From Rhizobium jaguaris (lineage in GTDB: Bacteria > Pseudomonadota > Alphaproteobacteria > Rhizobiales > Rhizobiaceae): a stretch of DNA of 64,000 bases. The notes under the pieces were generated by a model. It was not told the origin of the DNA. It was given only the letters and a program-made list of their open reading frames with translations, and did not search any database. Of this stretch, positions 40,449 through 50,810 are shown piece after piece. Numbering within the stretch: position 1 is the stretch's first letter; every line of letters begins with the position of its first letter. Location of the stretch: assembly GCF_003627755.1 (NCBI RefSeq), contig NZ_CP032694.1, forward strand, positions 1,665,501-1,729,500, given 5' to 3'. Made by a program: the position numbers and the translations under genes.

Positions 40449-41633
40449 TCAACCCCTGCTGCCCATGAAAAGCACCCGTATCGCCGAAAGCAGGACATAA
40501 AGCCCAAAGAAAAAGGCGATTGCCCAGGCAAAACCGCTGGGGTTGGCAATATCCATGGCAGTACCGATCGCCGGCGGGCCGAGGACCATGCCAACTGCAT
40601 AACAGAAAACGAAAGCGGCATTGGCCGCCACAAGATCCGCGCCCGTCAGCCGCGTTCCGAGGTGGCTCAGGCCCACCGTATACATGCCGGAGACGCAACC
40701 GCCCCAGAACAGCAGGATAACCGCCAGAAGTATCCAATTCGAGGCAAGCGAGGGCAATAGGAGCGCGCCGATCAGGCCGATGGCTGCCATGATCGACAGT
40801 AGCGTCCGCTTGTCGCGCAGGTGGTCGGCAAGCAGCCCCAGGGGGATCTGAAAGACAAAGTTGCCGACGCCCATCACGGTCAGCAGAAGTGCGGCCTGTG
40901 ATTCGTTGAAGCCCAGACGAGTCGCATAGCTGGTGAACAGCGATCCCCCGCCGACGGTCACGGCGCCGAACACGAAGACGGCAGCCGTGGCCGTCGGTAC
41001 CAGGAAGACGTAACGGATGAAGTGCAGTTCCGGCTTTTCGTCGACGATGGGACTCTCGTTGCGGGCGATGAAAATCGGAATCGTCGCCGCCAGAATGATG
41101 CAGGCGCCGATGATGAAGGGCATCAGCCCCTCGCTGCCGACCAGCGAGAAAAGCAGGGGCCCGGCCGCGAAGCCGAGCGAGAAAACTGTGGAATAGAGGC
41201 CGAGAACGAAGCCGCGCTTGGAGGGCGGGGAGGCGGCATTGATCCAGAATTCCGACAGGATGAAGAGGGTGGTGGTGGACCCGTGGAAGATCAGGCGCAG
41301 CGGAAACCAGAGCAGCAGGCTTTCGGCGTAATAGAACCCGAGCGAGCTCAGCGCGGAGAGCACGACGGCCCAGATCATCGTCTGCACGACACCAAATCGG
41401 TGGGCAAGCTTGGTGGTGATCAGCGCCGCTATCATTGCGGCGATCCCCATCATCGCCGTATTGAGCCCGATCAGGCTCGAGGGAATGCCGCGTTTTTCCA
41501 GGATGATGCTGAGAAGCGGAAGGCCAAGGCCGATAGCGATGCCGACAGCGGAAACGGACGAAATGGCGGCGACGAGCGAAGGCCAATGAATTTCTTCGAC
41601 TTGGCCGGCCTTGCCGTTCGTCGGTTCAAACAT
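40449..41633 (-). CDS. MFS transporter
   Basis: 394 residues with twelve hydrophobic segments. GVVQT and RFG after helix 2, a long central loop near 190-210 and GLLADHLRDKRTLL after helix 8 fit the major facilitator pattern of small efflux proteins of the YcaD type. The substrate is unknown. The start at 41633 (MFEPTNGKAG) has AAGGA upstream; the longer frame is not supported. Confidence 0.85.
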   Translation of the reverse strand: MFEPTNGKAGQVEEIHWPSLVAAISSVSAVGIAIGLGLPLLSIILEKRGIPSSLIGLNTAMMGIAAMIAALITTKLAHRFGVVQTMIWAVVLSALSSLGFYYAESLLLWFPLRLIFHGSTTTLFILSEFWINAASPPSKRGFVLGLYSTVFSLGFAAGPLLFSLVGSEGLMPFIIGACIILAATIPIFIARNESPIVDEKPELHFIRYVFLVPTATAAVFVFGAVTVGGGSLFTSYATRLGFNESQAALLLTVMGVGNFVFQIPLGLLADHLRDKRTLLSIMAAIGLIGALLLPSLASNWILLAVILLFWGGCVSGMYTVGLSHLGTRLTGADLVAANAAFVFCYAVGMVLGPPAIGTAMDIANPSGFAWAIAFFFGLYVLLSAIRVLFMGSRG

Positions 41634-41643
41634 GAATTGATCC

Positions 41644-41967
41644 TTAGAGCATGTGGCGAACGAATCGTTCGCAACGCAGAAGATAGAAAGGCACGGCTCG
41701 GCCAAATCCAGGTGACGGGTCGGCTTTCATGGGATCGATCACATCCTCCGGAATGATCCTCTCGACGCCCGGCATGTTCAGACAAGAAATGCCGCCAATG
41801 TCAAGCCATTGGAGTTCAAGCAATTCCCGCGAATCACGAATATATGGTGGATCGATGCCGGTTCTGTCCGAAGGGAGTAATGGGGCACGCCGGCACCCGC
41901 CAGCCGGCAAGGCTGGTGATATCCGTTCGAGCACATCGTTCACGAGCGGCCGTTCCTCTGATCCCAT
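41644..41967 (-). pseudogene. Nudix hydrolase remnant (internal deletion)
   Basis: The frame encodes 107 residues. Its last 65 (from SRELLELQWLDIGGISCLNM to GRAVPFYLLRCERFVRHML) match the C-terminal end of a rhizobial Nudix protein that normally has about 220 residues and follows DUF983. The Nudix box (GX5EX7REUXEEXGU) and most of the fold are missing. The first 40 residues look like the native N-terminus overlapping DUF983 by 28 bases. The likely event is a large in-frame internal deletion; the product should be inactive. Confidence 0.55.
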
Positions 41968-42395
41968 TCTTCCGGACTGTCGTCATGGCCGCCGAAGCCA
42001 TGCATCCGTAGGGCCCATTGCAGGCCGATGACGCCGCCCTTGATCGGTTGGATCACGGCAAGCGCGGTGATCACGGTGATCGGAGCCCATATTGCGAGAT
42101 GCGCCCAGATCGGCAGGTGAAAGACCGTATCGGTCAGCAAATAGCCACCGACGACGACATGGCCGAGCACCAGAACCACCAGATAGGGCGGCAGGTCGTC
42201 GGCACGCTGATGGAACAGCTCCTCGCCGCAGACGGCGCAACGATCGACGGGCTTTAAGAAGGCGCCGAAGAGCTTTCCCGTGCCGCAGTGCGGGCAGCGG
42301 TTCAGCAGGCCGCGGACAATCGAGCGCCCGAGCGGGCGTTCTGCCTCGTCGGGGCCGCCATAGCGGGTCATGGGATCGGGCGGGCTGCTCGTCAT
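41940..42395 (-). CDS. DUF983 family membrane protein
   Basis: 151 residues. A zinc-ribbon-like N-terminus (CPHCGTGKLF and CAVCGEEL) is followed by two membrane segments (about 70-92 and 97-117). It matches DUF983. The start at 42395 suits AGGAAGG at eight bases; an ATG at 42401 is in frame. It lies between rnr and the Nudix remnant. Confidence 0.85.
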   Translation of the reverse strand: MTSSPPDPMTRYGGPDEAERPLGRSIVRGLLNRCPHCGTGKLFGAFLKPVDRCAVCGEELFHQRADDLPPYLVVLVLGHVVVGGYLLTDTVFHLPIWAHLAIWAPITVITALAVIQPIKGGVIGLQWALRMHGFGGHDDSPEEWDQRNGRS

Positions 42396-42425
42396 GAACA
42401 TTTCCTTCCTGCCGGCAGCCGCCGT

Positions 42426-44804
42426 TTATCGGCGCCCGCGCGGCGGCCTTGTTCCCGGCGCTTTGCGTGCCGGGGTCTTATTGCGTCGCGTCGCCTTGTG
42501 GAAGGAGCGCACCGCCGTGGGCATGTCGCGGCCATCGCTGAGCATTTCGAAGCGCAAAGCACCGGCAAGCGGGATCGCTTCCGCCAGACGCACTGTGACG
42601 CTGTCGCCGAGGCGAAAGCCGAGCCCCGTCTTTTCACCCGTCAACGCCTGATGCGCCTCGTCATAAATGAAATAGTCGGAGCCGAGCGTAGATATAGGGA
42701 TGAAGCCGTCGGCGCCATAGTCGGGCAGGGTGACAAAAAGTCCCGATTTGGTGACACCGCCGACACGGGCCTCGAATTCCTCGCCGATGCGTCCGGCGAG
42801 ATGGTGCGCAATCAGCCGGTCGACCGTCTCGCGCTCGGCAGCCATAGCGCGGCGTTCGAAGGTCGAAATTTCAGCAGCGATATCGTCGAGGGTTGCTTCC
42901 TCGTCCGGCGTAATGCCGCCTTCGCCGAAGCCAAGCGAGCCCACGAGCGCGCGATGCACGATCAAATCCGCATAGCGGCGGATCGGCGAGGTGAAATGCG
43001 CGTATTTCATCAGGTTCAGGCCGAAATGCCCAATATTGTCAGGGCTGTAGATCGCCTGGCTCTGTGAGCGCAGCACCATCTCGTTGACCATGGTCTGATG
43101 CGCCGTGCCTTCGGCCTTCGCCAGAATACCGTTGAAGCTGTTGGCCCGGACATTCCCACCCTTGACGAGCGAGATGCCGAGCGTCGCAAGGAATTCGCGC
43201 AGCACTTCCTGCTTGGCAAGCGTCGGGCCGTCGTGGATGCGGTAGATCAGCACCTGGCGCTTCTTTTCCAGCGTTTCGGCAGCGGCGACATTCGCCTGGA
43301 TCATCATTTCTTCGATGAGTTTGTGGGCGTCGAGACGCGGCGGCACGAAGACCCGGTCCACTGTGCCGTCCGGCTTCAGCAGGATCTTGCGTTCAAGCAT
43401 GTCGAGTTCGAGCGGCTGGCGCCGGTCGCGGCCGCGCCTCATGATCTCATAGGCATGCCAAAGCGGCTTGAGGATCGGTTCCAGCATCGGCCCGGTCTTG
43501 TCGTCCGGCTTGCCGTCGATCGCCGCCTGCGCCTGTTGATAGGAGAGTTTGGCGGCACTCTTCATCATGATGCGATGAAAGCTGTGGCCCGCCTTGCGGC
43601 CTTCCTTGGAAAAGACCATCCGCACGGCAAGGGCGGGGCGGTCGACGCCTTCCTTGAGGGAACAGAGATCGTTGGAAATGCGCTCGGGCAGCATCGGCAC
43701 GACGCGATCCGGGAAGTAGACCGAATTGCCGCGTTTCAGCGCCTCGCGATCCAGCGCGGAGCCGGGGCGGACATACCAGGAGACGTCCGCGATCGCGACG
43801 TTGACGATTACGCCGCCGGGATTGTCCGGAGAGGGATCCATTTCAGCGTAGACCGCGTCGTCATGGTCCTTGGCGTCAGCAGGGTCGATGGTGATCAGCG
43901 GCAGGCTGCGCCAATCCTCGCGATGCGACATGGTGGCAGGCTTGGCGGCGTCCGCTTCGGCAATGGCGGCTTGCGGGAAGACATGCGGAATGCCGTGCGC
44001 ATGGATGGCGATCATCGAGATCGCCTTTTCCGAGGCGACGGAGCCGACCACCGACAGCACCTTGGCGCGCGGCAGGCCAAAGCGGCCGAGGCGGGCCACT
44101 TCGACTTCGACCAGATCGCCGTCCTTGGCGTCGCCGGTATAATCCGGATCGATGACCATTTCCTCGCCGCGCCGCTCGATCGGCATCAGCCGCCCACCGC
44201 CGCCCGGCGTTTCGCGGAAGACACCCACGGTCGCGGCCAGACGCTTGTCGATGACCCTGATGATGCGCCCGGAATAGGCCGGACCGCCGCGATCGACAGC
44301 CGGAAAAATCTTGGCGAGGATGCGGTCGCCCATGCCGGCGACGGGTGCCTTGCCCTTGCCGTTGCGGCCGGCGGGCGAGGAGGATTGCTTGATCAGCACG
44401 GCCGGTGCCACACCGTTTTCCTCCGGCCATTCGGTGGGACGGCCGATCAGTTCGCCGTCCTTGTCGCGCGTGGTGATGTCGAGGACGGCGATCGGCGGTA
44501 GTGCCCCGGGGCGGATGAGCGACTTGCGGCTCTTCTGCACCATGCCGTCTTCTTCAAGCTCACGCAGGAGGTTCTTGAGCGCGACACGGCTCTCGCCCTT
44601 CAATCCGAAGGCCTTGGCAAGCTCCCGCTTGGAAGCCTGCTGAGGGTGCTCGGCGATGAAGCGCAGAATGACTTCGCGCGGCGGCAGCACGCCGTGGACG
44701 ATCGCCATCATCGGTTCCTGATTGCCGCTGTTTTTCGTCGCGCGGCCAGCCTTGCCGGGGCGTCGCTCCGACGATGAAATCCTGCCGCGCGGTTCTCTGC
44801 TCAC
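42426..44804 (-). CDS. rnr: ribonuclease R
   Basis: 792 residues. N-terminal winged-helix and cold-shock parts, the RNB catalytic domain with its acidic cluster in DPADAKDHDDAVY (metal-binding Asp residues), and a C-terminal S1 domain (about 690-770, GEEFEARVGGVTKSGLFVTL) and basic tail. It degrades structured RNA 3' to 5'. The start is GTG 44804, overlapping the topA stop by four bases (GTGA). Confidence 0.94.
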   Translation of the reverse strand: MSREPRGRISSSERRPGKAGRATKNSGNQEPMMAIVHGVLPPREVILRFIAEHPQQASKRELAKAFGLKGESRVALKNLLRELEEDGMVQKSRKSLIRPGALPPIAVLDITTRDKDGELIGRPTEWPEENGVAPAVLIKQSSSPAGRNGKGKAPVAGMGDRILAKIFPAVDRGGPAYSGRIIRVIDKRLAATVGVFRETPGGGGRLMPIERRGEEMVIDPDYTGDAKDGDLVEVEVARLGRFGLPRAKVLSVVGSVASEKAISMIAIHAHGIPHVFPQAAIAEADAAKPATMSHREDWRSLPLITIDPADAKDHDDAVYAEMDPSPDNPGGVIVNVAIADVSWYVRPGSALDREALKRGNSVYFPDRVVPMLPERISNDLCSLKEGVDRPALAVRMVFSKEGRKAGHSFHRIMMKSAAKLSYQQAQAAIDGKPDDKTGPMLEPILKPLWHAYEIMRRGRDRRQPLELDMLERKILLKPDGTVDRVFVPPRLDAHKLIEEMMIQANVAAAETLEKKRQVLIYRIHDGPTLAKQEVLREFLATLGISLVKGGNVRANSFNGILAKAEGTAHQTMVNEMVLRSQSQAIYSPDNIGHFGLNLMKYAHFTSPIRRYADLIVHRALVGSLGFGEGGITPDEEATLDDIAAEISTFERRAMAAERETVDRLIAHHLAGRIGEEFEARVGGVTKSGLFVTLPDYGADGFIPISTLGSDYFIYDEAHQALTGEKTGLGFRLGDSVTVRLAEAIPLAGALRFEMLSDGRDMPTAVRSFHKATRRNKTPARKAPGTRPPRGRR

Positions 44805-47479
44805 TCTGCGCTCTTCTTCGTTGTCTTGGCCGTTTTCGCCTTGGCGGGAGCCTTTGTAGCCGTCTTGGCCTTTGGCTTGGCCGCAGTCTTCGTCGTCTTG
44901 CTGGCGGCAGCCGCGGTCTTGGCCTTTGCCGGCTTCGCGCCACCGGATTTGCCGGCCTTTGCAGCGATCAGCGCCAGGGCTTCTTCAACCGTGATCGCCT
45001 GCGGATCCGTACCCTTCGGCAGGGTCGCATTGACCTTGCCCCAATTGACGTAGGGTCCGTATTTGCCGTCACGAACAGTAATCGTGCCGCCGCCGTCCGG
45101 ATGTTCGCCGAGATCCTTCAATGCTGCTGGCGTGCCGCCGCGTGCTCCGCCGCCGGCGGCCTTGCTCTGCTTTTCAGCCAGAACGGTTACGGCGCGGTTG
45201 AGGCCGACGGTGAAAACATCCTCGACCGTCTCGAGATTGGCATAGCTGCCGTCATGCAGCAGGAACGGCCCGTAGCGGCCGATGCCGGACGAAATCATCT
45301 TGCCGCTTTCCGGATGTTTGCCAATATCGCGCGGAAGCGAGATCAGCGCCATGGCCTTTTCATAGTCGATATCCTCGGGCTTCCAACCCTTCGGCAGCGA
45401 GGCGCGCTTGGCTTCCTTGCCGTCGCCGCGCTGGATATAGGGCCCGAAGCGACCGGAACGCAGCGTCAGCTCCTCGCCGGTTACCGGATCGGTGCCGAGT
45501 GCCTTCGGTTCGTTCAAGCCGGTGGCTTCGGCCTCTGTGCCGCCTTCCGAGGAAAGCTGGCGCGTGTAGTTGCATTCCGGATAGTTCGAGCAGCCGATGA
45601 AGGCGCCGTATTTGCCGAGTTTCAGCGACAGGTTGCCCGTGCCGCAGACCTGGCAGATACGCGGGTCGCCGCCGTCTTCCCGCTTCGGGAAGACCAGCGG
45701 TGCGAGCGCTTCGTTCAGCGCGTCGAGGACATTGGTGACGCGCAGCTCCTTCGTATCCTCGATCTGGGCAAAGAAATCGCGCCAGAAGTCGCGCAGCACG
45801 TCCTTCCAGTTCAATTCGCCGGCGGAGATGCGATCGAGCTTCTCCTCGAGATCGGCAGTGAAGTCGTATTCGACGTATTTCGTGAAGAAGCTTTCGAGGA
45901 AGGCCGTGACGAGCCGGCCCTTGGCTTGCGGCACCAGCTTGCGCTTGTCGATCGTCACATAGTCGCGGTCGCGCAGCGTCGCCAGTGTTGCCGCATAGGT
46001 CGACGGGCGGCCGATGCCGAGCTCTTCCATCTTCTTGATCAGCGATGCTTCCGAATAACGCGGCGGCGGCTCGGTGAAGTGCTGGGTCGAATTGATCTTC
46101 TGCTTGGCGAGGTTTTCGCGCGCATTGATCTCCGGCAGGCGGCCATCCTCGTCGTCTGCATCGTCGCTCTGCTCGCCGTCTTCCTTCTGGTCGGTGTAGG
46201 CGGCGATGAAGCCATCGAAGCGGATCACCGACCCGACAGCGCGCAGACCGGCCTTCTGGCCGGCATTATCAGCCAGGATCTCGACGGTGGTCCGCTCGAT
46301 CTCGGCCGAGGCCATCTGGCTGGCAATGCCGCGCTTCCAGATGAGGTCATAGAGCCTGATCTGATCGGCATCGAGGAAGTTGCGGACGCGATCCGGCGAG
46401 CGATCGAAATCGGTCGGACGTATCGCCTCGTGCGCCTCTTGAGCGTTCTTCGCCTTGGTCGAATAGAAGCGTGCCTTTTCCGGCAGATAGCGATTGCCGA
46501 ACTGATCGGCGATCGAGCGCCGTGCCGCGTCGATCGCTTCCGGCGCCATCTGCACACCGTCCGTACGCATATAGGTGATGAGACCGACGGTCTCGCCGCC
46601 AATATCGACGCCTTCATAGAGCTTCTGCGCGATCTGCATCGTGCGGGATGCCGAGAAGCCGAGCTTGGAGGAGGCGGCCTGCTGCAGAGTGGACGTGGTG
46701 AAAGGCGGGCTCGGATTGCGCTTGACCGGCTTTGCCTCGACCGTATCGACGACGTAAGCCGCGCCTTCCAGCAGCGCCTTCAGCTTGCCGGCGTCTTCGC
46801 CATTACCGATCGAGCGCGGCTGCAGGCGCTTGCCGTTGGCCGCGACGAGCCGCGCTTCGAATTCGTCACCGCGCGGTGTCTTCAGGATCGCCGAGAGATT
46901 CCAGTATTCTTCGGAGATGAAACGTTCGATCTCCGACTCGCGGTCGCAGACGAGGCGCAAGGCCACTGACTGCACGCGGCCGGCCGAGCGGGCACCCGGC
47001 AGCTTGCGCCACAGCACCGGCGACAGATTGAAGCCGACGAGATAGTCGAGGGCGCGGCGAGCAAGATAGGCGTCGACCAGCGGCACGTCGATGTCGCGCG
47101 GCTCGGCCATCGCATCGAGCACTGCCTTCTTGGTGATGGCATTGAAGACGACGCGCTTCACCGGCTTGCCGTTGATGACGCGCTTCTTGTTCAAGAGGTC
47201 GAGCACGTGCCAGGAAATCGCTTCGCCTTCGCGATCCGGGTCGGTCGCGAGAATCAGGCCGTCGGAGGATTTCACCGCGTCGGCGATGTCCTTCATGCGC
47301 TTTTGCGAAGCGCCATCGACTTCCCAGAGCATCTCGAAATCTTGATCCGGCAGCACCGAACCGTCTTTGGCGGGCAGGTCACGCACATGGCCGAAGGAAG
47401 CAAGAACCTTATATCCGGGTCCCAGATATTTGTTGATTGTCTTGGCCTTGGCAGGCGATTCCACCACTACAACGTTCAT
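44801..47479 (-). CDS. topA: DNA topoisomerase I
   Basis: 892 residues. Toprim domain VVVVESPAKAKTINKYLG at the start, the active-site region GLITYMRTDG, a C-terminal zinc-binding segment (CQVCGTGN and CSNYPECNY) and repeated topoisomerase C-terminal domains, ending in a Lys/Ala-rich tail. It relaxes negative supercoils. ATGs at 47479 and 47482 are both possible. The YjhX homologue at 61431 belongs to a family whose E. coli member inhibits TopA. Confidence 0.95.
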   Translation of the reverse strand: MNVVVVESPAKAKTINKYLGPGYKVLASFGHVRDLPAKDGSVLPDQDFEMLWEVDGASQKRMKDIADAVKSSDGLILATDPDREGEAISWHVLDLLNKKRVINGKPVKRVVFNAITKKAVLDAMAEPRDIDVPLVDAYLARRALDYLVGFNLSPVLWRKLPGARSAGRVQSVALRLVCDRESEIERFISEEYWNLSAILKTPRGDEFEARLVAANGKRLQPRSIGNGEDAGKLKALLEGAAYVVDTVEAKPVKRNPSPPFTTSTLQQAASSKLGFSASRTMQIAQKLYEGVDIGGETVGLITYMRTDGVQMAPEAIDAARRSIADQFGNRYLPEKARFYSTKAKNAQEAHEAIRPTDFDRSPDRVRNFLDADQIRLYDLIWKRGIASQMASAEIERTTVEILADNAGQKAGLRAVGSVIRFDGFIAAYTDQKEDGEQSDDADDEDGRLPEINARENLAKQKINSTQHFTEPPPRYSEASLIKKMEELGIGRPSTYAATLATLRDRDYVTIDKRKLVPQAKGRLVTAFLESFFTKYVEYDFTADLEEKLDRISAGELNWKDVLRDFWRDFFAQIEDTKELRVTNVLDALNEALAPLVFPKREDGGDPRICQVCGTGNLSLKLGKYGAFIGCSNYPECNYTRQLSSEGGTEAEATGLNEPKALGTDPVTGEELTLRSGRFGPYIQRGDGKEAKRASLPKGWKPEDIDYEKAMALISLPRDIGKHPESGKMISSGIGRYGPFLLHDGSYANLETVEDVFTVGLNRAVTVLAEKQSKAAGGGARGGTPAALKDLGEHPDGGGTITVRDGKYGPYVNWGKVNATLPKGTDPQAITVEEALALIAAKAGKSGGAKPAKAKTAAAASKTTKTAAKPKAKTATKAPAKAKTAKTTKKSAE

Positions 47480-47719
47480 CATAAATCTCTGAATACGAGG
47501 TCGCGCCGGAAAAAGGCGCAGGAGAGACCGGGTATTTTAGTCTCCCCGGCCTTCCGACATGGACAGGGAATTCGTCGCGGTCAAGAGGCGAAGTCGAATT
47601 TTGCGGTCGGCGCTGCGATACGATCCTTGTTGGATGACATCAATGCTACAATCCTGAATAAACGTTTTCGCATGCCCCCTGCGGTTGCTGCCATCATATC
47701 GGGATGGTCCGCGACACTT

Positions 47720-48871
47720 TCAATCCAGCATCGAAATCGACACCAGTCCGCCGGGGTGCCGATGCAACCGGCCGGCCATGTCCAGTTCGAGAAGCACGGA
47801 ATGGACGGAGGATACCGATAGGCCGGTGTGCCGAATGATATCATCGATCTCAACCGGCGTCGGCCCGAGCGCATCGATGATCTGCCAGCGGTCGGTATCA
47901 TCCGGTGGCACCGACAGCGGTTTGCCGCTCCTTTCTGCCGGTGCTTCGGCAAGCTGCGGGCGGAAAAGATCGGGCTCAGCCAGCGGCCTCAGCGCCTCGA
48001 TGACGTCATCAGGACTGGTCACGATCATCGCGCCGTCTTTCAGCAATCCATTGGTGCCCTCGCAGCGCGGATCGAGCGGCGAACCGGGTACGGCGAACAC
48101 CAACCGGCCGAACTCGCCGGCAAGCCGCGCGGTGATCAGCGAGCCGGAGCGCGTTGCCGCCTCGACCACGACGACGCCAAGCGAGATGCCCGATATCAGC
48201 CGGTTGCGGCGCGGGAAATCGCGCGCCCGTGGCTCCCAGCCGAAAGGCATTTCGCTGACGGCAAGACCGTTGCGGTCCCATATCTCATTCAGCAGGCCGA
48301 CATTCTCGGGCGGATAGGGCTGGTCGAGCCCGCCGGCCATGGCGGCGATCGTGCCGGTTTCCAGGCTGGCGCGGTGTGCCGCCGTATCGATCCCGCGGGC
48401 AAGGCCGGAGACGACAGCATAACCGGCCTGGCCGCAAGCGCGGGCGATCATCGCGGTGAACTTGGCGCCACTGATCGAAGCATTGCGCGAACCGACGATG
48501 CCGATTGCAGGCCGGGTCGCTGCCGGCAGACTGCCCTTGACGGCCAAAAGCGGCGGCGCGCCGTCGATCTGTCTCAGCGCCTGCGGATAGTCTGGTTCAC
48601 CGATGCCGACGAAGCGGGCGCCGAAACGATGCGCGGTTTCCAGTTCACGCAGCGCATCCTGCTCGCTGGCGATGCGGATCGCCCGCGTCGAGCCGCCGCG
48701 CTGCGAAAGTTCCGGCAAGGCGGCGAGTGCGGCTTCGGCTGAGCCGTAATGACGAATGAGGTCGCGAAAGGTGGAGGGGCCGACATTGTCGGAACGGATC
48801 AGGCGGAGCCAGGCGATTCTTTGTTTTTCGGTCAGCGCGATTCCGGTTAGTCCTGCGCTGCCTGTTGCCAT
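47720..48871 (-). CDS. dprA: DNA-processing protein DprA
   Basis: 383 residues. A Rossmann-like core binding single-stranded DNA (GIVGSRNASISG, SGLARGIDTAAHRASL, RNRLISGIS), preceded by a SAM-like part and followed by a winged-helix domain (about 315-383). It loads RecA on incoming DNA. The ATG overlaps the plsY stop by one base (TAATG). The 240 bases downstream to topA hold no feature I can support. Confidence 0.92.
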   Translation of the reverse strand: MATGSAGLTGIALTEKQRIAWLRLIRSDNVGPSTFRDLIRHYGSAEAALAALPELSQRGGSTRAIRIASEQDALRELETAHRFGARFVGIGEPDYPQALRQIDGAPPLLAVKGSLPAATRPAIGIVGSRNASISGAKFTAMIARACGQAGYAVVSGLARGIDTAAHRASLETGTIAAMAGGLDQPYPPENVGLLNEIWDRNGLAVSEMPFGWEPRARDFPRRNRLISGISLGVVVVEAATRSGSLITARLAGEFGRLVFAVPGSPLDPRCEGTNGLLKDGAMIVTSPDDVIEALRPLAEPDLFRPQLAEAPAERSGKPLSVPPDDTDRWQIIDALGPTPVEIDDIIRHTGLSVSSVHSVLLELDMAGRLHRHPGGLVSISMLD

Positions 48872-49488
48872 TACCCCTTCGCTCCGATCTTGCTTTCATT
48901 GCCGGCGGTCAGCCGGATAATATTGGCTTTGTGCTTGTACCAGCAGATGATGGTCATCACAGCCATGGCCGCGGCAATCTTGTCGGCACCCAATATCCAT
49001 AATGCAACCGGAATGACAAGGGTTGCAACCAGTGCGGAGAGCGAGGAATAGCGGGTGGTGAAGGCAATGGCCAGCCAGACGATGGCGAAGATCAAGGCCA
49101 TCAACGGCGCGAGACCCAGGAGAATACCCAGATAGGTCGCAACGCCCTTGCCGCCCTTGAAGCCGATCCAGACCGGGAAGATGTGACCGATGAAGGCCGC
49201 AAAGCCGGCGAGCACGCCCGCATCCTCACCAAAGAAATGCGAAACGACCAGCACGACAGCCGTCCCCTTGAAGGCATCGAGCAGGAGCGTTGCCGCCGCC
49301 AACGGCTTGTTGCCAGTGCGCAGCACATTGGTTGCGCCGATATTGCCGGAGCCGATCTTGCGGACATCGCCGAGACCGGCCATGCGCGTTAGAACCAGGC
49401 CGAAGGGGATGGAGCCGAGCAGGTAGCCGATGACAATAGCTGCGAGCGCCGTCGGCAGGGTCAACTGCCATGTCCAGAAATCCGCCAT
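48871..49488 (-). CDS. plsY: glycerol-3-phosphate acyltransferase PlsY
   Basis: 205 residues with about five membrane segments. The loops [16 protein letters not shown] and [13 protein letters not shown] are the PlsY signature. It transfers acyl from acyl phosphate to glycerol 3-phosphate in phospholipid synthesis. It is coupled to dprA by a one-base overlap and follows pyrC by 32 bases. Confidence 0.94.
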   Translation of the reverse strand: MADFWTWQLTLPTALAAIVIGYLLGSIPFGLVLTRMAGLGDVRKIGSGNIGATNVLRTGNKPLAAATLLLDAFKGTAVVLVVSHFFGEDAGVLAGFAAFIGHIFPVWIGFKGGKGVATYLGILLGLAPLMALIFAIVWLAIAFTTRYSSLSALVATLVIPVALWILGADKIAAAMAVMTIICWYKHKANIIRLTAGNESKIGAKG

Positions 49489-49520
49489 TACTTTTTGTTC
49501 CCCCTAAGTCCCATCTTTGC

Positions 49521-50810
49521 CTAGAGACCGTGAACCAGCTCGCCCGCGACATAGGTCGCGACCGCTCTCCCGGTCATTCGCGCATCTTCGAATGGTGTAT
49601 TCTTCGAGCGCGAAAGAAGCATGTCTTTGGCGACAAGCCAAGGCTCATCGAGATCGATCAAAGCGATATCCGCTTTGGCACCGGGCTTTAGCGTCCCGGC
49701 ATCGAGACCGAAGATCTGCGCCGGCCGTGTCGACAGGGCGTCGATCAGCCTCATCAGGCTCACTTCGCCACTGTGATGCAGGCGAAGTGCGGCGGCGAGC
49801 AGTGTTTCCAGACCGACCGCGCCGTCCTCAGCCTCTCCGAAAGGCAGGCGCTTGGCATCCACATCCTGCGGGTCGTGCGAGGAAACGATGATGTCGATGG
49901 TGCCGTCTGCAAGCGCCTCGATCATGGCCGTGCGGTCATCTTCGGAGCGCAGCGGCGGATAGAGCTTGAAGAAAGTGCGGTATTCGCCGATGTCGTTTTC
50001 GTTGAGGGCCAGATTGTTGATCGAGATGCCGCAGGTGACCTTTGCGCCGCGCGTGCGGGCGACGCGGATGGCCTCAGCCGATTCAGGCACCGAGATCATC
50101 GCCGCGTGATAGTGGCTGCGGGTCAGCGCCGCGATCCTGAGATCGCGCTCGAGCGGGATGAGCTCGGCTTCCTTCGGAATGCCCGACAGCCCAAGCCAGC
50201 TCGCGAGCAGCCCCTCGTGCATGACGCCATTGGCGCCAAGATATTTGTCTCGGGTCTCGCAGGAGACAACCGCGCCGAATTCGCGCGCATAGGTCATGAT
50301 GCGGCGCAGGATCTGCGTGTCGTGGACGCCGGAATGCGCGTCGGTGAAGACCACGGCACCGGCTTCCCTGAGGAGGCCGATTTCCGTCATCTCCTCGCCG
50401 GCGAGGCCTTTGGTGATCGCCGCTGCCGGATAGACGTTGACAACGGCCGTGTCGCGCGCCGTCTTTTTCACGAACTCGACCAGCGCTATGTCGTCGATGA
50501 CAGGATCGGTATCCGGCATCATGATGAACGAGGTAACGCCGCCCGCCGCAGCCGCGCGGCTCGCCGAAGCGATGGTCTCGCGATGTTCGCCGCCGGGCTC
50601 TCCGACATGGACGCGGGCGTCGACGAGGCCCGGTACGGCGACGAGCCCGGTGCAATCCCGTACCTTCGTCACCTTCGGCGCTGCATGACCCGCCACATCC
50701 TTGCCGGCGGCCAGGATGACGCCGTTTTCGACGATGATCGTGCCGACCTCGTCGAGATTGCGTGAGGGATCGATGATCCGGACATTCTGGAGGACGATCG
50801 AGTTGCTCAT
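49521..50810 (-). CDS. pyrC: dihydroorotase-like pseudoenzyme (PyrX/PyrC'), likely partner of PyrB
   Basis: 429 residues of the type-I dihydroorotase family. The metal and catalytic sites are altered: the DxHxH motif reads [10 protein letters not shown] (first His is Arg), the HCED-type segment reads SCETRDKY, the HxxHxS site reads YHAAMIS, the TPHHL site reads SINNL and the catalytic TDHAPH reads SSHDPQ. Such inactive PyrC homologues, for example in Pseudomonas, are structural partners of aspartate carbamoyltransferase. Its ATG overlaps the pyrB stop by four bases, which supports that role. A true dihydroorotase should be elsewhere in the genome. Confidence 0.85.
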   Translation of the reverse strand: MSNSIVLQNVRIIDPSRNLDEVGTIIVENGVILAAGKDVAGHAAPKVTKVRDCTGLVAVPGLVDARVHVGEPGGEHRETIASASRAAAAGGVTSFIMMPDTDPVIDDIALVEFVKKTARDTAVVNVYPAAAITKGLAGEEMTEIGLLREAGAVVFTDAHSGVHDTQILRRIMTYAREFGAVVSCETRDKYLGANGVMHEGLLASWLGLSGIPKEAELIPLERDLRIAALTRSHYHAAMISVPESAEAIRVARTRGAKVTCGISINNLALNENDIGEYRTFFKLYPPLRSEDDRTAMIEALADGTIDIIVSSHDPQDVDAKRLPFGEAEDGAVGLETLLAAALRLHHSGEVSLMRLIDALSTRPAQIFGLDAGTLKPGAKADIALIDLDEPWLVAKDMLLSRSKNTPFEDARMTGRAVATYVAGELVHGL

